A stretch of DNA of 64,000 bases from Pisolithus tinctorius (lineage: Eukaryota; Basidiomycota; Agaricomycetes; Boletales; Pisolithaceae). The notes beneath the pieces are model-generated. The model had not been told where the DNA came from, searched no databases, and was given only the letters and a program-made list of their open reading frames with translations. The position numbers and the translations under genes were made by a program. The DNA is taken from positions 186,001 to 250,000 of the forward strand of contig JANFAH010000002.1 in assembly GCA_024663395.1 (NCBI GenBank), given 5' to 3'. Shown piece after piece: positions 32,000 through 42,019 of the stretch; within the stretch, counting starts at the first letter, position 1; each line of letters opens with the position of its first letter.

Positions 32000-34900
32000 A
32001 TGCCTCCTTCAGTTTCAAGCTTCCAGAGCTCCTTTTATCTTGATGTCTTCTCTTCTTCGTTATCTAATCCTTCAAAAGCACCAGATCCCCTTCTTATTCA
32101 GAAAACTGAAAAACAGCTTCATTTTTACTATTCCCTGTCTGACTTTCTTGATTTGTTACATTTTAGAAAAGGCCTTGCTATGGATACAGAAGACTCAGCC
32201 GATGAAACAGGACAGCCGGTGTATGGAGCGTACAAGCGCGTTGATCGTAAAGTCAAGCCAGTGCCTGGAGTCTATCCAGAAGACGCTCAAGTCCATCGCC
32301 AGTTTCCAGAAGACCCTCTTGCATCACTCACACCTCTCACTTGTCACCCTCCTGTGTTCGTTCCCACAAAGAAGCTTACTCAAGAGCGCCTTACCTCCAT
32401 GAAGATTAACGCAGATGGCTTTCTCTGGCCAGAAGAGGAAAAACTTTTTTCGCATGTCATGAAGCTTAATGAGCGTGCCTTGGCATTCGATGAATCGGAG
32501 AGGGGAAACTTTCGTTCAGACTACTTTTCGCCTTACATCATTCCTGTCCTGCCACACGAACCATGGGAGTTTCGTAACATTCCAATTCCCCCTGGCATAC
32601 GAGAACGTGTCATACAGCTTCTTCGGGAGAAGATCGCCGCTGGTCTCTATGAGCCGGCCCAATCATCCTATCGCTCCAAGTGGTTTTGCATTATGAAAAA
32701 GAATGGCAAGATCCGTATCGTTCATGATCTACAGCCTCTGAATAAGGTTACAATTCGAGACGCTGGTGTTCCACCAATCCTGGATGACTTTGTGGAGCCG
32801 TTTGCTGGTCGTCAATGCTACACGGTCTTTGATCTATTTTCAGGATTTGATGCACGCCAACTCCACCCCGATAGCCGAGATCTGACATCCTTCATGACGC
32901 CTCTTGGCTTACTGCGCCATACTGCCATGCCTCAAGGCTACACCAACTCGCCGTCGGAGTTTCAGAATTGTACAGCGTTCATTCTACAGGACGAAATCCC
33001 TCACGTTGCCAATGTTTTCATCGACGATCTGCCGGTCAGAGGCCCTGCAACCCGTTATGAAGATGCTGATGGCAATGCCGAAACGTTACCCGAGAGTCCT
33101 GGCATATGTCGCTTCATTTGGGAACATGCTGTAGACGTGCATAGAGTCATGCATCGGTTTGCTCATGCCGGCGGAACGTTTTCTGGCTTGAAATCTCAGA
33201 TCTGCCAGCCTCGTGTTATCATTCTTGGTCAAGCATGCCATCCTCATGGTCGCTCTCCTGACGACCACAAGGTGAGGAAGGTCGTCAACTGGCCAACGCT
33301 CGCTACGCCCAAAGATGTTCGCTCATTCCTAGGTCTCTGTGGTACTGTTCGTATCTGGATTGCGAACTACTCGCAGTTGGCTCGCCCACTCATTGACCTT
33401 TATCGCAAGAGTGCTCCGTTCGTTTGGGGTCAGCCCCAGCAAGATGCGTTTGATGCCTTGAAGCTCGCCGTCTCGTCTGCTCCTGCCCTTTGCCCCATTG
33501 ACTACTCATCTGACCTGCCAGTCGTTCTTTCCGTTGACACCAGTAACGTTGCCATTGGATTCGTTCTCTCTCAGTATGATGAAGAAGGTCGCAAACGTCC
33601 TGCTCGCTATGGTTCACTCCCCATCAATGAACGTGAATCTCGCTACAGTCAGCCTAAGCTCGAGCTCTATGGTCTCTTCAGAGCGCTTCGTCACTACCGC
33701 CTATATCTCTATGGTGTTCGTCATCTATGGGTAGAGGTTGATGCGAAGTACATCAAAGGTATGCTCAATGATCCAGATCTTCAACCTAACGCTACCATCA
33801 ATCGCTGGATCGAGGGTATACTTCTCTTTGACTTTAAGCTCATTCATGTCCCTGCCATTTGTCACCGAGCCCCAGATGCCCTTTCCAGACGTCAACCTAC
33901 AGAAGAGGAGTATGAAGAAGGCAAAGCTGATGCAGAAGAAGCTGATGAGTGGTTGGACAACATTCTTTTTACAGATGCCCATCCGTCTTCAGTCAGCGCA
34001 ACTCGTCGACGACTTGCGCGCGAGTCCACGTATGCCATTACCCTCCCGTCATTCCTTTCCAGTGATATGTCTCAAGATGTCCTCTTACGTCGAGTCCTGC
34101 ACTTCCTTCGTACTACAGAACTTCCCCCGTTCCCTTCCAATACTGCTCGCAAGCGCTTCATTCACAGATCCCTCCAGTTCTTCCTTCATGGAGACCAGCT
34201 CTTTAAACGTCGAGGTCCCCATCCTCCAGCCAAGGTCATCTTTGATCCCCATCTCCATGTCCAGATCCTCAGTCATGCTCATGAAGAACTTGGTCATCGT
34301 GGAGTTTTTGGAGTCTTTCATACAGTCAGACAGCGCTTTTACTGGCCTCAGATGTATCAAGACGTTGCCCATCATGTTCGCTCTTGCCATGAATGCCAGA
34401 TCCGAAGCACTCGTAAAGCAGAGGTTCCCATCACCATTTCTGCTTCCCCCAGAATCTTTATGAAGGTCTACATCGACGTCATGCTCATGCCCAAAGCACG
34501 TGGTTATCGCTATCTTGTCGCAGCTCGAGATGATCTTTCCCTCGCTGCAGAAGGTCGTGCTCTTCGTCATGCCAATGCAGACAGTCTTGCTAAGTTCTTC
34601 TGGGAAGAAGTCTTCTGTCGTTATGGTGTTATTGCCCAGGTTGTCACTGATAATGGCAGTGAGGTCAAGGGCGCCTTTGAGAAACTCATGAAGCACTACT
34701 CCATTCCTCAGATTCGCATCTCCCCATATAATTCCAAGGCAAATGGAGTTGTGGAACGTGGTCACTTTGTTATCAGAGAAGCTATCATCAAAGCTTGTGA
34801 AGGAGATCTTTCGCTCTGGCCGTCCAAGGTCCATCATGCATTCTTTGCAGACAAGGTCACTACTCGTCGCTCCACTGGATTCAGCCCCTACTTCCTGCTA

Positions 34901-35284
34901 CATGGTCTTGATCCCGTCCTGCCTTTTGATCTCTTCGAGTCTACCTATCTCGTTGAAGGGTTCTACTCTGGAATGTCGTCTCAAGAGCTTCTCACACTTC
35001 GCATTCGTCAGTTGGAAAGGAGAGAAGAAGATATCAGTGCCGCTTTCACTACATTGCAGAAGTCTTGTTTACGCTCCAAGGGTCAGTTTGAGAAGAGGTA
35101 TGCTTTACGGTTGATGAAGTCAGCTTATGAGCCAGGAGATTTGGTATTGGTTCGCAACACGCAGATAGAGAAAGAACTGGATTGCAAGTCAAAGCCACGC
35201 TACCTTGGTCCCTATGAGGTCGTTCGTCGCACCAAGGGAGGCTCCTACGTCCTTAAAGAACTCGATGGCACCGTTTCTGCTTGA
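32000..35284 (+). CDS. pol: RT-RNase H-integrase protein (element 2 ORF2)
   Basis: This is in the +1 frame relative to ORF1, open from 31250. Plausible starts are ATG 32000 or ATG 32180 (MDTEDSADETGQPVYGAYKR). RT shows SKWFCIMKKNGKIRIVHDLQ and catalytic FIDDLPVRG. RNase H shows VLSVDTSNVAIG. Integrase shows H..H..CHEC, then YIDVMLMP, VTDNGSEV and NSKANGVVERGH (D, D, E). A GPY motif (YLGPYEVVRR) ends the integrase. TGA at 35282-35284 stops the frame, but it continues open for 68 codons to 35491 (GVAAFRLIPYYSRHTP then an acidic Asp/Glu/Asn tail). The TGA may therefore be a CGA to TGA mutation of a longer protein. How ORF2 is expressed (reinitiation, +1 shift or splicing) is not visible. Confidence 0.88.
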   Translation: MPPSVSSFQSSFYLDVFSSSLSNPSKAPDPLLIQKTEKQLHFYYSLSDFLDLLHFRKGLAMDTEDSADETGQPVYGAYKRVDRKVKPVPGVYPEDAQVHRQFPEDPLASLTPLTCHPPVFVPTKKLTQERLTSMKINADGFLWPEEEKLFSHVMKLNERALAFDESERGNFRSDYFSPYIIPVLPHEPWEFRNIPIPPGIRERVIQLLREKIAAGLYEPAQSSYRSKWFCIMKKNGKIRIVHDLQPLNKVTIRDAGVPPILDDFVEPFAGRQCYTVFDLFSGFDARQLHPDSRDLTSFMTPLGLLRHTAMPQGYTNSPSEFQNCTAFILQDEIPHVANVFIDDLPVRGPATRYEDADGNAETLPESPGICRFIWEHAVDVHRVMHRFAHAGGTFSGLKSQICQPRVIILGQACHPHGRSPDDHKVRKVVNWPTLATPKDVRSFLGLCGTVRIWIANYSQLARPLIDLYRKSAPFVWGQPQQDAFDALKLAVSSAPALCPIDYSSDLPVVLSVDTSNVAIGFVLSQYDEEGRKRPARYGSLPINERESRYSQPKLELYGLFRALRHYRLYLYGVRHLWVEVDAKYIKGMLNDPDLQPNATINRWIEGILLFDFKLIHVPAICHRAPDALSRRQPTEEEYEEGKADAEEADEWLDNILFTDAHPSSVSATRRRLARESTYAITLPSFLSSDMSQDVLLRRVLHFLRTTELPPFPSNTARKRFIHRSLQFFLHGDQLFKRRGPHPPAKVIFDPHLHVQILSHAHEELGHRGVFGVFHTVRQRFYWPQMYQDVAHHVRSCHECQIRSTRKAEVPITISASPRIFMKVYIDVMLMPKARGYRYLVAARDDLSLAAEGRALRHANADSLAKFFWEEVFCRYGVIAQVVTDNGSEVKGAFEKLMKHYSIPQIRISPYNSKANGVVERGHFVIREAIIKACEGDLSLWPSKVHHAFFADKVTTRRSTGFSPYFLLHGLDPVLPFDLFESTYLVEGFYSGMSSQELLTLRIRQLERREEDISAAFTTLQKSCLRSKGQFEKRYALRLMKSAYEPGDLVLVRNTQIEKELDCKSKPRYLGPYEVVRRTKGGSYVLKELDGTVSA

Positions 35285-35491
35285 GGTGTTGCGGCATTTC
35301 GACTCATTCCTTATTATTCTCGCCACACTCCCTTACCCAGCATTATGGAAGAAGAAAGAGATGAAGAAGAAGATAATAACAGCAGTAACGACAACGACAA
35401 CGACAACGACAATGATGAAGAAGATGAAACAGATGATGAAGACAAAGACACCAATAATGATATCGACTACGACTCAGATGACTATTCATGA
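35285..35491 (+). pseudogene. In-frame continuation of Pol after TGA (acidic tail)
   Basis: The frame continues 68 codons to TGA at 35489-35491. It starts with a segment that reads like the end of the integrase fold (GVAAFRLIPYYS). A run rich in Glu/Asp/Asn (EEERDEEEDNN, NDNDNDNDNDEE, DYDSDDYS) follows. Confidence 0.55.
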
Positions 35492-35618
35492 TTTCCCTTT
35501 TTTCATTTCTTACGATACTGATTGCCTGTCATTCCTTCCTTCATTTTTCTTTTTGTTTTCCCTGGGTTCCCTGCATTGGTCGCAATTGGGGACGATTGCA
35601 TTTCTTCTTGCCGGTGGA

Positions 35619-37457
35619 TGTCACACACCAAAGGTGTTGTGGACATGGTTACAGCTGACTCTGCCTAACTCGTTGACGAGTTGCGCGCAATGCCCGTGCA
35701 TGCAGATGAAGACTAAAGGCCTCATGCGTAGAAAGACTGTTGGACGTGAACAGTCATCCTTCGCACAAGATCGAGTCGTCAGTGCTAAAGAGAAAAGAGG
35801 AAGCGAGTTAAGCGCGCATTAAAAGTTTTTAGCGCCCGTGTACAGCATTCCGGTTTTCGTCGTATCTCCGCCGTTTCCAAAGATATCAACTCGGTTCACA
35901 TACTTGCTTAAAGTGCTCAGCCCCACGATTCTTCCTTCCAAATTTGGAGAGGATCCTCGCACCCTACGCGTTTCTACAGCACTCCATCCATCAGACACTC
36001 ATTTCGCAAAGTCCATCAATCATGGCCACCTCTTCGTCGGTCATCTCGCTTGTCTCATTTGCCAGAGACAGTGGCTACGTATATCTGCCAGGCATTCCCA
36101 CCAGCTTCCATCCTGAAGCCCCCTGGTTCATCCCGTCATTGTCAGCCCCATCCCATCCCATGCAGCTTGGTCAGCGTGTTCTCCTTGTCAGTATGACTTC
36201 CAGAAGGACGTTCTTTGGTCACCTCAGGTCTGTCACTCGGTTAGAAAGGTCTTATGTGGTCGTTTCAGTCTCCCCTCTTGATGAAGCATATGGATCGTTC
36301 CTCCCTGCTCCCTGCACCGTCTTTATTCCAATCTCGTCCATCATTCTTCCCGCATTGCGACAGCTGCAGTATAATCTACTGTCCTCCAGCCTCCCTGATC
36401 GCATTCATGACGAGTATGACATGCATCTTGCCTTCTTACTGCAAGATCCAGCAGAAGACGTCCCTCCTTCTCCTCCTCCTCCATCAGAGCCCCATTCATG
36501 AAGTTTTTGTTAACTTCGCTGAGAGGATGGAAGGGTGGGAGATGCGATCGCGTATGCTCTCATTGCCCCACAGACCCCCAATGCCCTAGCCCCCTTTGAC
36601 ACCTGACTCATGCCCTTCAATTCTGGAATTAATACTTCCCTATCTGGAAACACCATCCATCTGTCATGCCGTCTTTGGATCTAGAGATGTCTCCACCGAG
36701 ATCTAACTTGCATCGCCACCCCCTAATGTGATATCAGTGCGCTTACTCAGTTTCTGATTCTATTTGACTCATTTTGTGATATTTTGACTATCCTTGACTT
36801 GTTCATTGCCAATACTTACCAATCTTCTTTGCTTGCTTACTTATCATTTCTTGCTTACTCATCATGATTACTCAGTCCTTACTCATTACTTACCAAGTGT
36901 TTGTGCCTTGTTTGTCACAAGCTGTGCTCCCCCCATAGTATATAAACCCCCATGTACTTAGCTACCCACAATCAATTCAGAAGCAGTCCAGCAGTCAGTC
37001 CAGTGCCTATCTCATCGTCGACAGTTGAGGCTCCACGAAGGGGTCTATCTGTCATCATTTGTATACTTGGTAGTTGAGGCTCATTTGGAAGAGTCTACCT
37101 GCCTCCATTATTCATCTGAAGCTTCCTCTTAGTCAGCAGTCTTTGTCATCCCTCCACTCCTGCGTAACTCGTCATCGACTTGCGCCAGGAGCACATCTTA
37201 TTAAAGTCCATCATCCCAAGTCCTTTCAGCTGAACACCTTTGCTCTGTTCAGCATCCCCCATCCAATCATCACTTGCTTGTCTTCTCCTGCATAACTCGT
37301 CGTCGACTTGCGCTAGGAGCACCTGCCATTGAAACTCCCCCCACTTTAGGTTTCTCTGCACTCCAGGTTCCGCGGAGGCAAACCACCACTCGCTTTTATT
37401 TGTCTTTTGGTGTTGGATTTGTTTGGTTTTCACCAGCATTCCACACTTTGACTCACA
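35619..37457 (+). repeat. 3' LTR of element 2
   Basis: 1,839 bp, eight substitutions from the 5' LTR. The last shared base before the target duplication is at 37457. Confidence 0.94.
36022..36501 (+). CDS. ORF inside U3 of the LTR (copy in 3' LTR)
   Basis: Same 159-codon ORF as at 26391-26870, with no difference seen. In genomic or subgenomic RNA this is the copy that could be translated, being downstream of pol. The function is unknown. Confidence 0.5.
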   Translation: MATSSSVISLVSFARDSGYVYLPGIPTSFHPEAPWFIPSLSAPSHPMQLGQRVLLVSMTSRRTFFGHLRSVTRLERSYVVVSVSPLDEAYGSFLPAPCTVFIPISSIILPALRQLQYNLLSSSLPDRIHDEYDMHLAFLLQDPAEDVPPSPPPPSEPHS

Positions 37458-39184
37458 TCGCACGCCATCCGAATCAACCCGTACATCTCTGAGGTGTGTC
37501 ATGTCATCTCACAGCGACTACAGTTGCTAAAGAATGCCCAAGCGACTGGTGGTCAGCTTCCCGCTGCCCCTGGTCCGCAAGACGTTCACCCGAATGCCTA
37601 TGCTAACCCGTCTACACTTCCACCCGGCTTGAGTGGCCCTCCGCTCCTCCTTCAGTCAACTTCCACCCGCCCCTTACTTAGGTCCGACTCTAGAGGTCCG
37701 GGAAATAACAATAGCCTTCATTTGCCCCCGCCTCCTGTGCCTGTTAGCCGTGCCTCTCCTCCATTCAGGGGTCCTCCCCCTCCTGTTTCCATCGATGAAT
37801 CGCGGCACCACCTCTCACACCCCACTTGCCCCCATGGACGTTGATCGCCCCCATCACCGCGACTTCTCTGGCCCTTCCCGGGATAGTGTTGGTCATGGCC
37901 CCGCCGGTCACCCATGTCTCTTGCTGCACCACCCTGTCCCACAACAGCAGCTCTCGACAGAAGAACTGCGATCTTCCGCCAACCAGGATCTAGCACAGCA
38001 CTCGGAGTACTTCAACCGCCCACTACGTGTCCCTTCGGGATCGGCGTCACCTGCTCCCCATCCCACTTGCCCTCGCTCTCCTGTTTCCACCTTCCCGGCC
38101 TACCCTCCTCCAAGTCGTCAGCCAATCGAGCCGGCTCAGCCGAGCATTCTGGCTTCCCAGCGTACGTCGCCTTCGTATCCGTGTGAGCTACGTGCAGCAG
38201 ATCGCGATATGGCCTGGGATCGCCGCGGTCCTCACCCGGAGCACCATCGTGACTGGGAGGATCGCGACCACCGTGGACGTTCCGAATATCCGACTCACCC
38301 TTCGCAGCAACCTTACTACGCCTCCCGCTCCCCAGGACCTCGCCGCGCCCTGAGTCCCATGGAGACGTCGCCTCGCTCTGCTCATCACTCGCGGCCTCAT
38401 TGGGACTCGAAGCCCCCCGGTGGCCCGTCAACCTTTGGGTCCTCCCGAAAGCGGGCACTGGCGCTACGATCCCGCCAGATTCGATGCGCGCGAACGTCCG
38501 GTGGAGCGAGACGTGGAGTCGAGAAGGCACTCGAGTTCGGTTGTCAACTCACCAGAGGCAGTACCTCGCGTTCTGCTACATACAAATATTCGCATGTCTA
38601 TGTCTCCAGAGCCTTCATCAGCCGACTCGAAGAACAGGAGGAAGCAGCTGCAACCGGCGAAGGACAAGGATTCGGACACACAAAGTATCGGTGGGTCGAT
38701 CCCTAGTGATGCCCCGAAGAGGAAGAAGCGTCAACATCGGGCCAAGGATGACTCTGGCTTACCCGCTAATCTACCTGCGTCATTCAAGGTTCCTTCATTC
38801 TCAGCGAAGGATGGACAGGACACAACAAGTTCGAGCAGTTCTGGAAATCGTTCACTATAGCCATCTCCGACTAGTGCCACCCCACGCCTGCCGTCCCGAG
38901 TGGTAGATGAGGATTATGATGAGGGTGTCGCTAATGTGTTAGTTAACTTGTCCCAGACCCGTCCTGCCGAGCAATCGGCTTCTGCGCATGACAACTACAA
39001 TGCAACGAGGCACTCGCCGACGCTGTCTAATGCAAGTCGCCACACTGTCAATTCGCTACGCGATGCCGCCCCCCCATCATCGATCTACGTCGTCCTCCAA
39101 CGGTCCTTCACCTGCTTCGTCCGGAGCGTCATCCCTCAAGCGACCGCTCAGTCCCGCGACGGAGGAAACAGACAGTAAGCGCAC

Positions 39185-39186
<2 letters not shown>
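37458..39186 (+). pseudogene. CYC8/SSN6 corepressor gene fragment, deleted and frameshifted
   Basis: Right of element 2 the frame continues AIRINPYISEV, then jumps to HVISQRLQLLKNAQATGGQL. About 35 TPR codons (the WFDLGSLYE..NP part of the family) are missing between them. The Pro-rich C-terminal region follows (AAPGPQDVHPNAYA, LAPMDVDRPHHRDF, LLLHHPVPQQQ). A frameshift near 38410 moves to RYDPARFDARERPVERD, SPEAVPR and SPEPSSADSKNRRKQ. An in-frame TAG follows GNRSL near 38860, then SRVVDEDYDEGVAN, then another shift to LKRPLSPATEETDSKR, where a T run truncates it. Intact CYC8 works with TUP1 as a nuclear corepressor. This copy cannot. Family assignment is from memory of basidiomycete CYC8 C-termini. 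Confidence 0.7.

Positions 39187-39213
<27 letters not shown>
39187..39213. repeat. 27-nt T homopolymer at the CYC8 fragment end
   Basis: An uninterrupted T run exactly where the CYC8 similarity stops. It could be the poly(A) tail of a minus-strand retroposed sequence or simple slippage. Confidence 0.7.
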
Positions 39214-39217
<4 letters not shown>

Positions 39218-40651
39218 CTGAATTAAAGTGCGTGAGGGAGCGTTTACCCTATGTTGCACTATTCTAACTAATTCGACGTACTAGCATGGGCCTCCTGTGG
39301 CCTACCAGTCCTTACCAGCAAGCGAATGCCCTAATGGCAGAGCCTAGGGCTCCCCATTAGTCCGCCATTCCCGCTGGCCGTTTTAGACACTCCGCCTTGA
39401 GGTAAGGTAGGTTTAAGACTTCGGCTAGCCGTTTGAATCTATCTACACATTTAGTAAGCACACTCGAGTCGAGAGTGTGAAGCGAGGTAGCGGTTCGTCT
39501 TCTGGACGACACACCCCTGTTCCATCTCGCTCCTTCCGCATACCGCCCGCGTCACACTCGCCCGATTCTCATCCACATAACAAGAGTCGCTCGAACACTT
39601 CCAAGACAAGGGTTCTCTTTTGATGGATGCATGTATTTTGACTGTGGTGAGTGCAGGTAAAGACTCAGTGAGCGAGTGCTTGCAGATAGTACTCAAAAGG
39701 TGTTAGAACGACCGCATGGCCGACCGTCTGGGACGCGAACTTGAGAAGCAGTTAGGCGTTAGGTAGCATATATAACTCGAGTACTAAATGAACAGAGACC
39801 CCTGTATATACGGTATATGGCGCGGAATAACACTTTCTTTACTACTACTACTATCTTGACTAGTTTGACTTTTGAACTTTTCGAGAAATACTATCTTGAC
39901 TATTTTAACTATTTTGACTAATCTAAACTTTGTCTGTATTGAGTGTGACTGGAAATAGCCATAATAGTCAAAATAGACAAATAATTCCATAAAAAGCACG
40001 GATAGTATCTGGTTAATTTCCTGATGACGGTCGGAGCGTCATTCGCAGCGAAATGCAGTGCAGGGCCACTGATGTCAACTGCTCGACGGTCTACAGGTAG
40101 CGCAGTGTGTCGTAAGATGTATGCTGATGTAAAGATGACGCTAAATGAGAGAAAGGACTTGGGCGAAAACCTCCGGTATTCCGGCCCTAGGCTGACCCGA
40201 AGATGCCCTTGAGCTGAGCTGTGTGAGTGGGCTGGGGGCCGAACAGGTCAGCTTTTAGAAGGCAGCTGTCGAGCTCAAAGCGTCGGGCAAAGAAACTGGA
40301 CGTAGGCCGCTTTGCATGGGCTGTGAGAGGGACTGGCGGGCGGGTGCAAAACAAAAACTCTGAGAAAGTGAGCGGACCGACTCTGCCCAGGGAGCGAGGC
40401 GAGTGGCAGGAGCAAGAGACTTCGCTTCCGCTGCTGAAAATTTCCATCTATTTTTTCTTTTTGGTACTAGGTTGCCCAATCGTCATACGACTGGATAGAT
40501 TGGACTTCTGTAAAGTCACATCAGAGGCCACAACAGCAGCACAGCGCCGTTTTGCGCCACTTAAAAGATGACGTATCGGTACGGACGTCCTTCTGCATTT
40601 TCCTAGGTGGTACCAAAGTTGCTCGGGTCACCCGGTAAGCCTACGACTTTG
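39214..40651. repeat. Decayed repeat region with GACTAT repeats and right copy of shared block
   Basis: No gene is supported. At 39838-39990 degenerate units of CTATCTTGACT / CTATTTTGACT recur. At 40013-40026 the 14-mer TTAATTTCCTGATG is the reverse complement of 11043-11056, and GCACGGATAGT nearby also recurs at left. An ATG at 40024 opens a 62-codon ORF of no recognised family. ORFs around 40190-40570 show no domain. Confidence 0.5.
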
Positions 40652-41490
40652 ACTCCTATTTGATATCCGAGCTGGAGTGCCGGCGGGAAGAAGTAAGGGC
40701 ATTGAAGCTGTGGAACGACGACCGGGAAGTCGCAGCCGTAGCTGCATCGTATAAAGAGAACGTAAAATTCCCTTGGTCAAGACTCCGAGGAAATGGTCGC
40801 GACTTCAGGAATGCCAACCTTGATGAGGTGCAGGAGTTTCTGGGACGAGAAGATGCTAGAGGCGCCCAATCCTTTGCCTGATGTATGCTGCATCAAAAAG
40901 CCGCAGATCTGGAAGTACGCTGTGGACGCTTAGCTGCTGAACCGGAGGAAGATGTCAGCGTTGTCGATGCAACTATGTAGAACCCCCAAAGTCCCTGACC
41001 TTACCCAAATAAAAGACGACATCATCTACGTGTTCCAATGCGATGGAACAACGCACGAGACTTTAAGATCCTACCCCCACGATAACATTGCCAAGTACTA
41101 TGGCTGCATCCGCAAAGGTGATCGTCATTCCTCAGGAATGTGCCTTACATAAATGCTACAACCGCAGCCTTTATTGACGACATGCTTATACGTCACAACG
41201 AAGGAGAACTTGATGCAGAACGAATGATGTCAGACCGAATAATATCACCACTGATGATGATGGTCATCCGGTGGCCATCGACCTCGAATCTTGCCACAAG
41301 CTGGGAGAAATCACTGAGGGTGCCATCCGATGCATCGAGAGACACCGGGGTACGTTATTACGCCCAAACCGGGAGATTTGAAATGGGAAAAGGACTTCTG
41401 CCTGTCGGATATTATTGAAGAAGAGATGAGGGAAGCGTTGCCACCGTTCAGTAGAGTGGAGCAGACCACCATCAATCGATCTTCATTGCT
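40652..41490 (+). pseudogene. Decayed fungal protein-kinase-like gene
   Basis: Pieces in shifting plus frames resemble agaricomycete kinase-like proteins. PHDNIAKYYGCIRKGDR (41071-41121) corresponds to the HPNIxxYYGC region after helix C. NDVRPNNITTDDDGHPVAID (about 41225-41284) resembles the catalytic loop HNDxxPxNI and the IDFDSC-like metal-binding segment. TPGYVITPKPGDLKWEKDF (from about 41343) matches the GTPGW activation-segment end. A TAA at about 41151, frame changes between blocks and a missing catalytic His mean it is not functional. An upstream ORF 40660-40881 (ISELECRREEVRALKLWNDD) may be its N-terminal part. Confidence 0.55.
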
Positions 41491-41515
41491 TATGCAGAAT
41501 TTCCACAGGCACTAG

Positions 41516-42019
41516 CCGAACTGTTCTAGCCAAAGGCGGAGGGACACTCACCCCATGTACAGAAGTATCATCCAAAAGCAAGCTTCGGCACAGTGCACAG
41601 CTCGCCTCCATTGCGATAGTTTCTGAACACACCTCCAACTCAGAATCAAAGGCGAATGGGATCGTCCCGTATTCGGTGTACCGCCTACACCCATATTATA
41701 TACGCATTAATACTGTCAGAACTAATTTTACACGGTAGTTGACAAGATAATAAACATGCATTGTCATGCCTAATGCTTGCGATCGAGATGTTAGTCGAAG
41801 GAGGATAGACAAGAACCAAAGATTGGAAGCAAGAGACTCGCAGAGATAGCCAAAAATGATCGAGTACGCACAATCATGGGGTGGAGTCAACGCAGTTGGG
41901 AGGGCGCCGACGCTGGACTGGGGGAGATAGTTTAGAAGAGAAACATAAGGGAAGGACACACTTACTCCCATACGGCCTGGGACACACCAAAAGCAAAAGA
42001 AATCCGGGGAAGTAACACG
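41516..42019. other. Intergenic, nothing recognised
   Basis: Holds the 3' flank of the DUF3295 gene. No domain-bearing ORF on either strand. Confidence 0.5.

Larger units (their letters stand above)
25988..37457 (+). mobile_element. Ty3 LTR retrotransposon with long LTRs (element 2)
   Basis: An 11,470-bp element with two 1,839-bp LTRs (TGTCACACACC..TTGACTCACA) and a TCGC duplication. ORF1 holds Gag and protease; RT, RNase H and integrase are in ORF2 in the +1 frame. There is no chromodomain. The LTRs differ at eight positions, all CpG transitions. It interrupts the CYC8 fragment. Distinctive features are an ORF inside the U3 region and repeated palindromic motifs. Confidence 0.94.
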
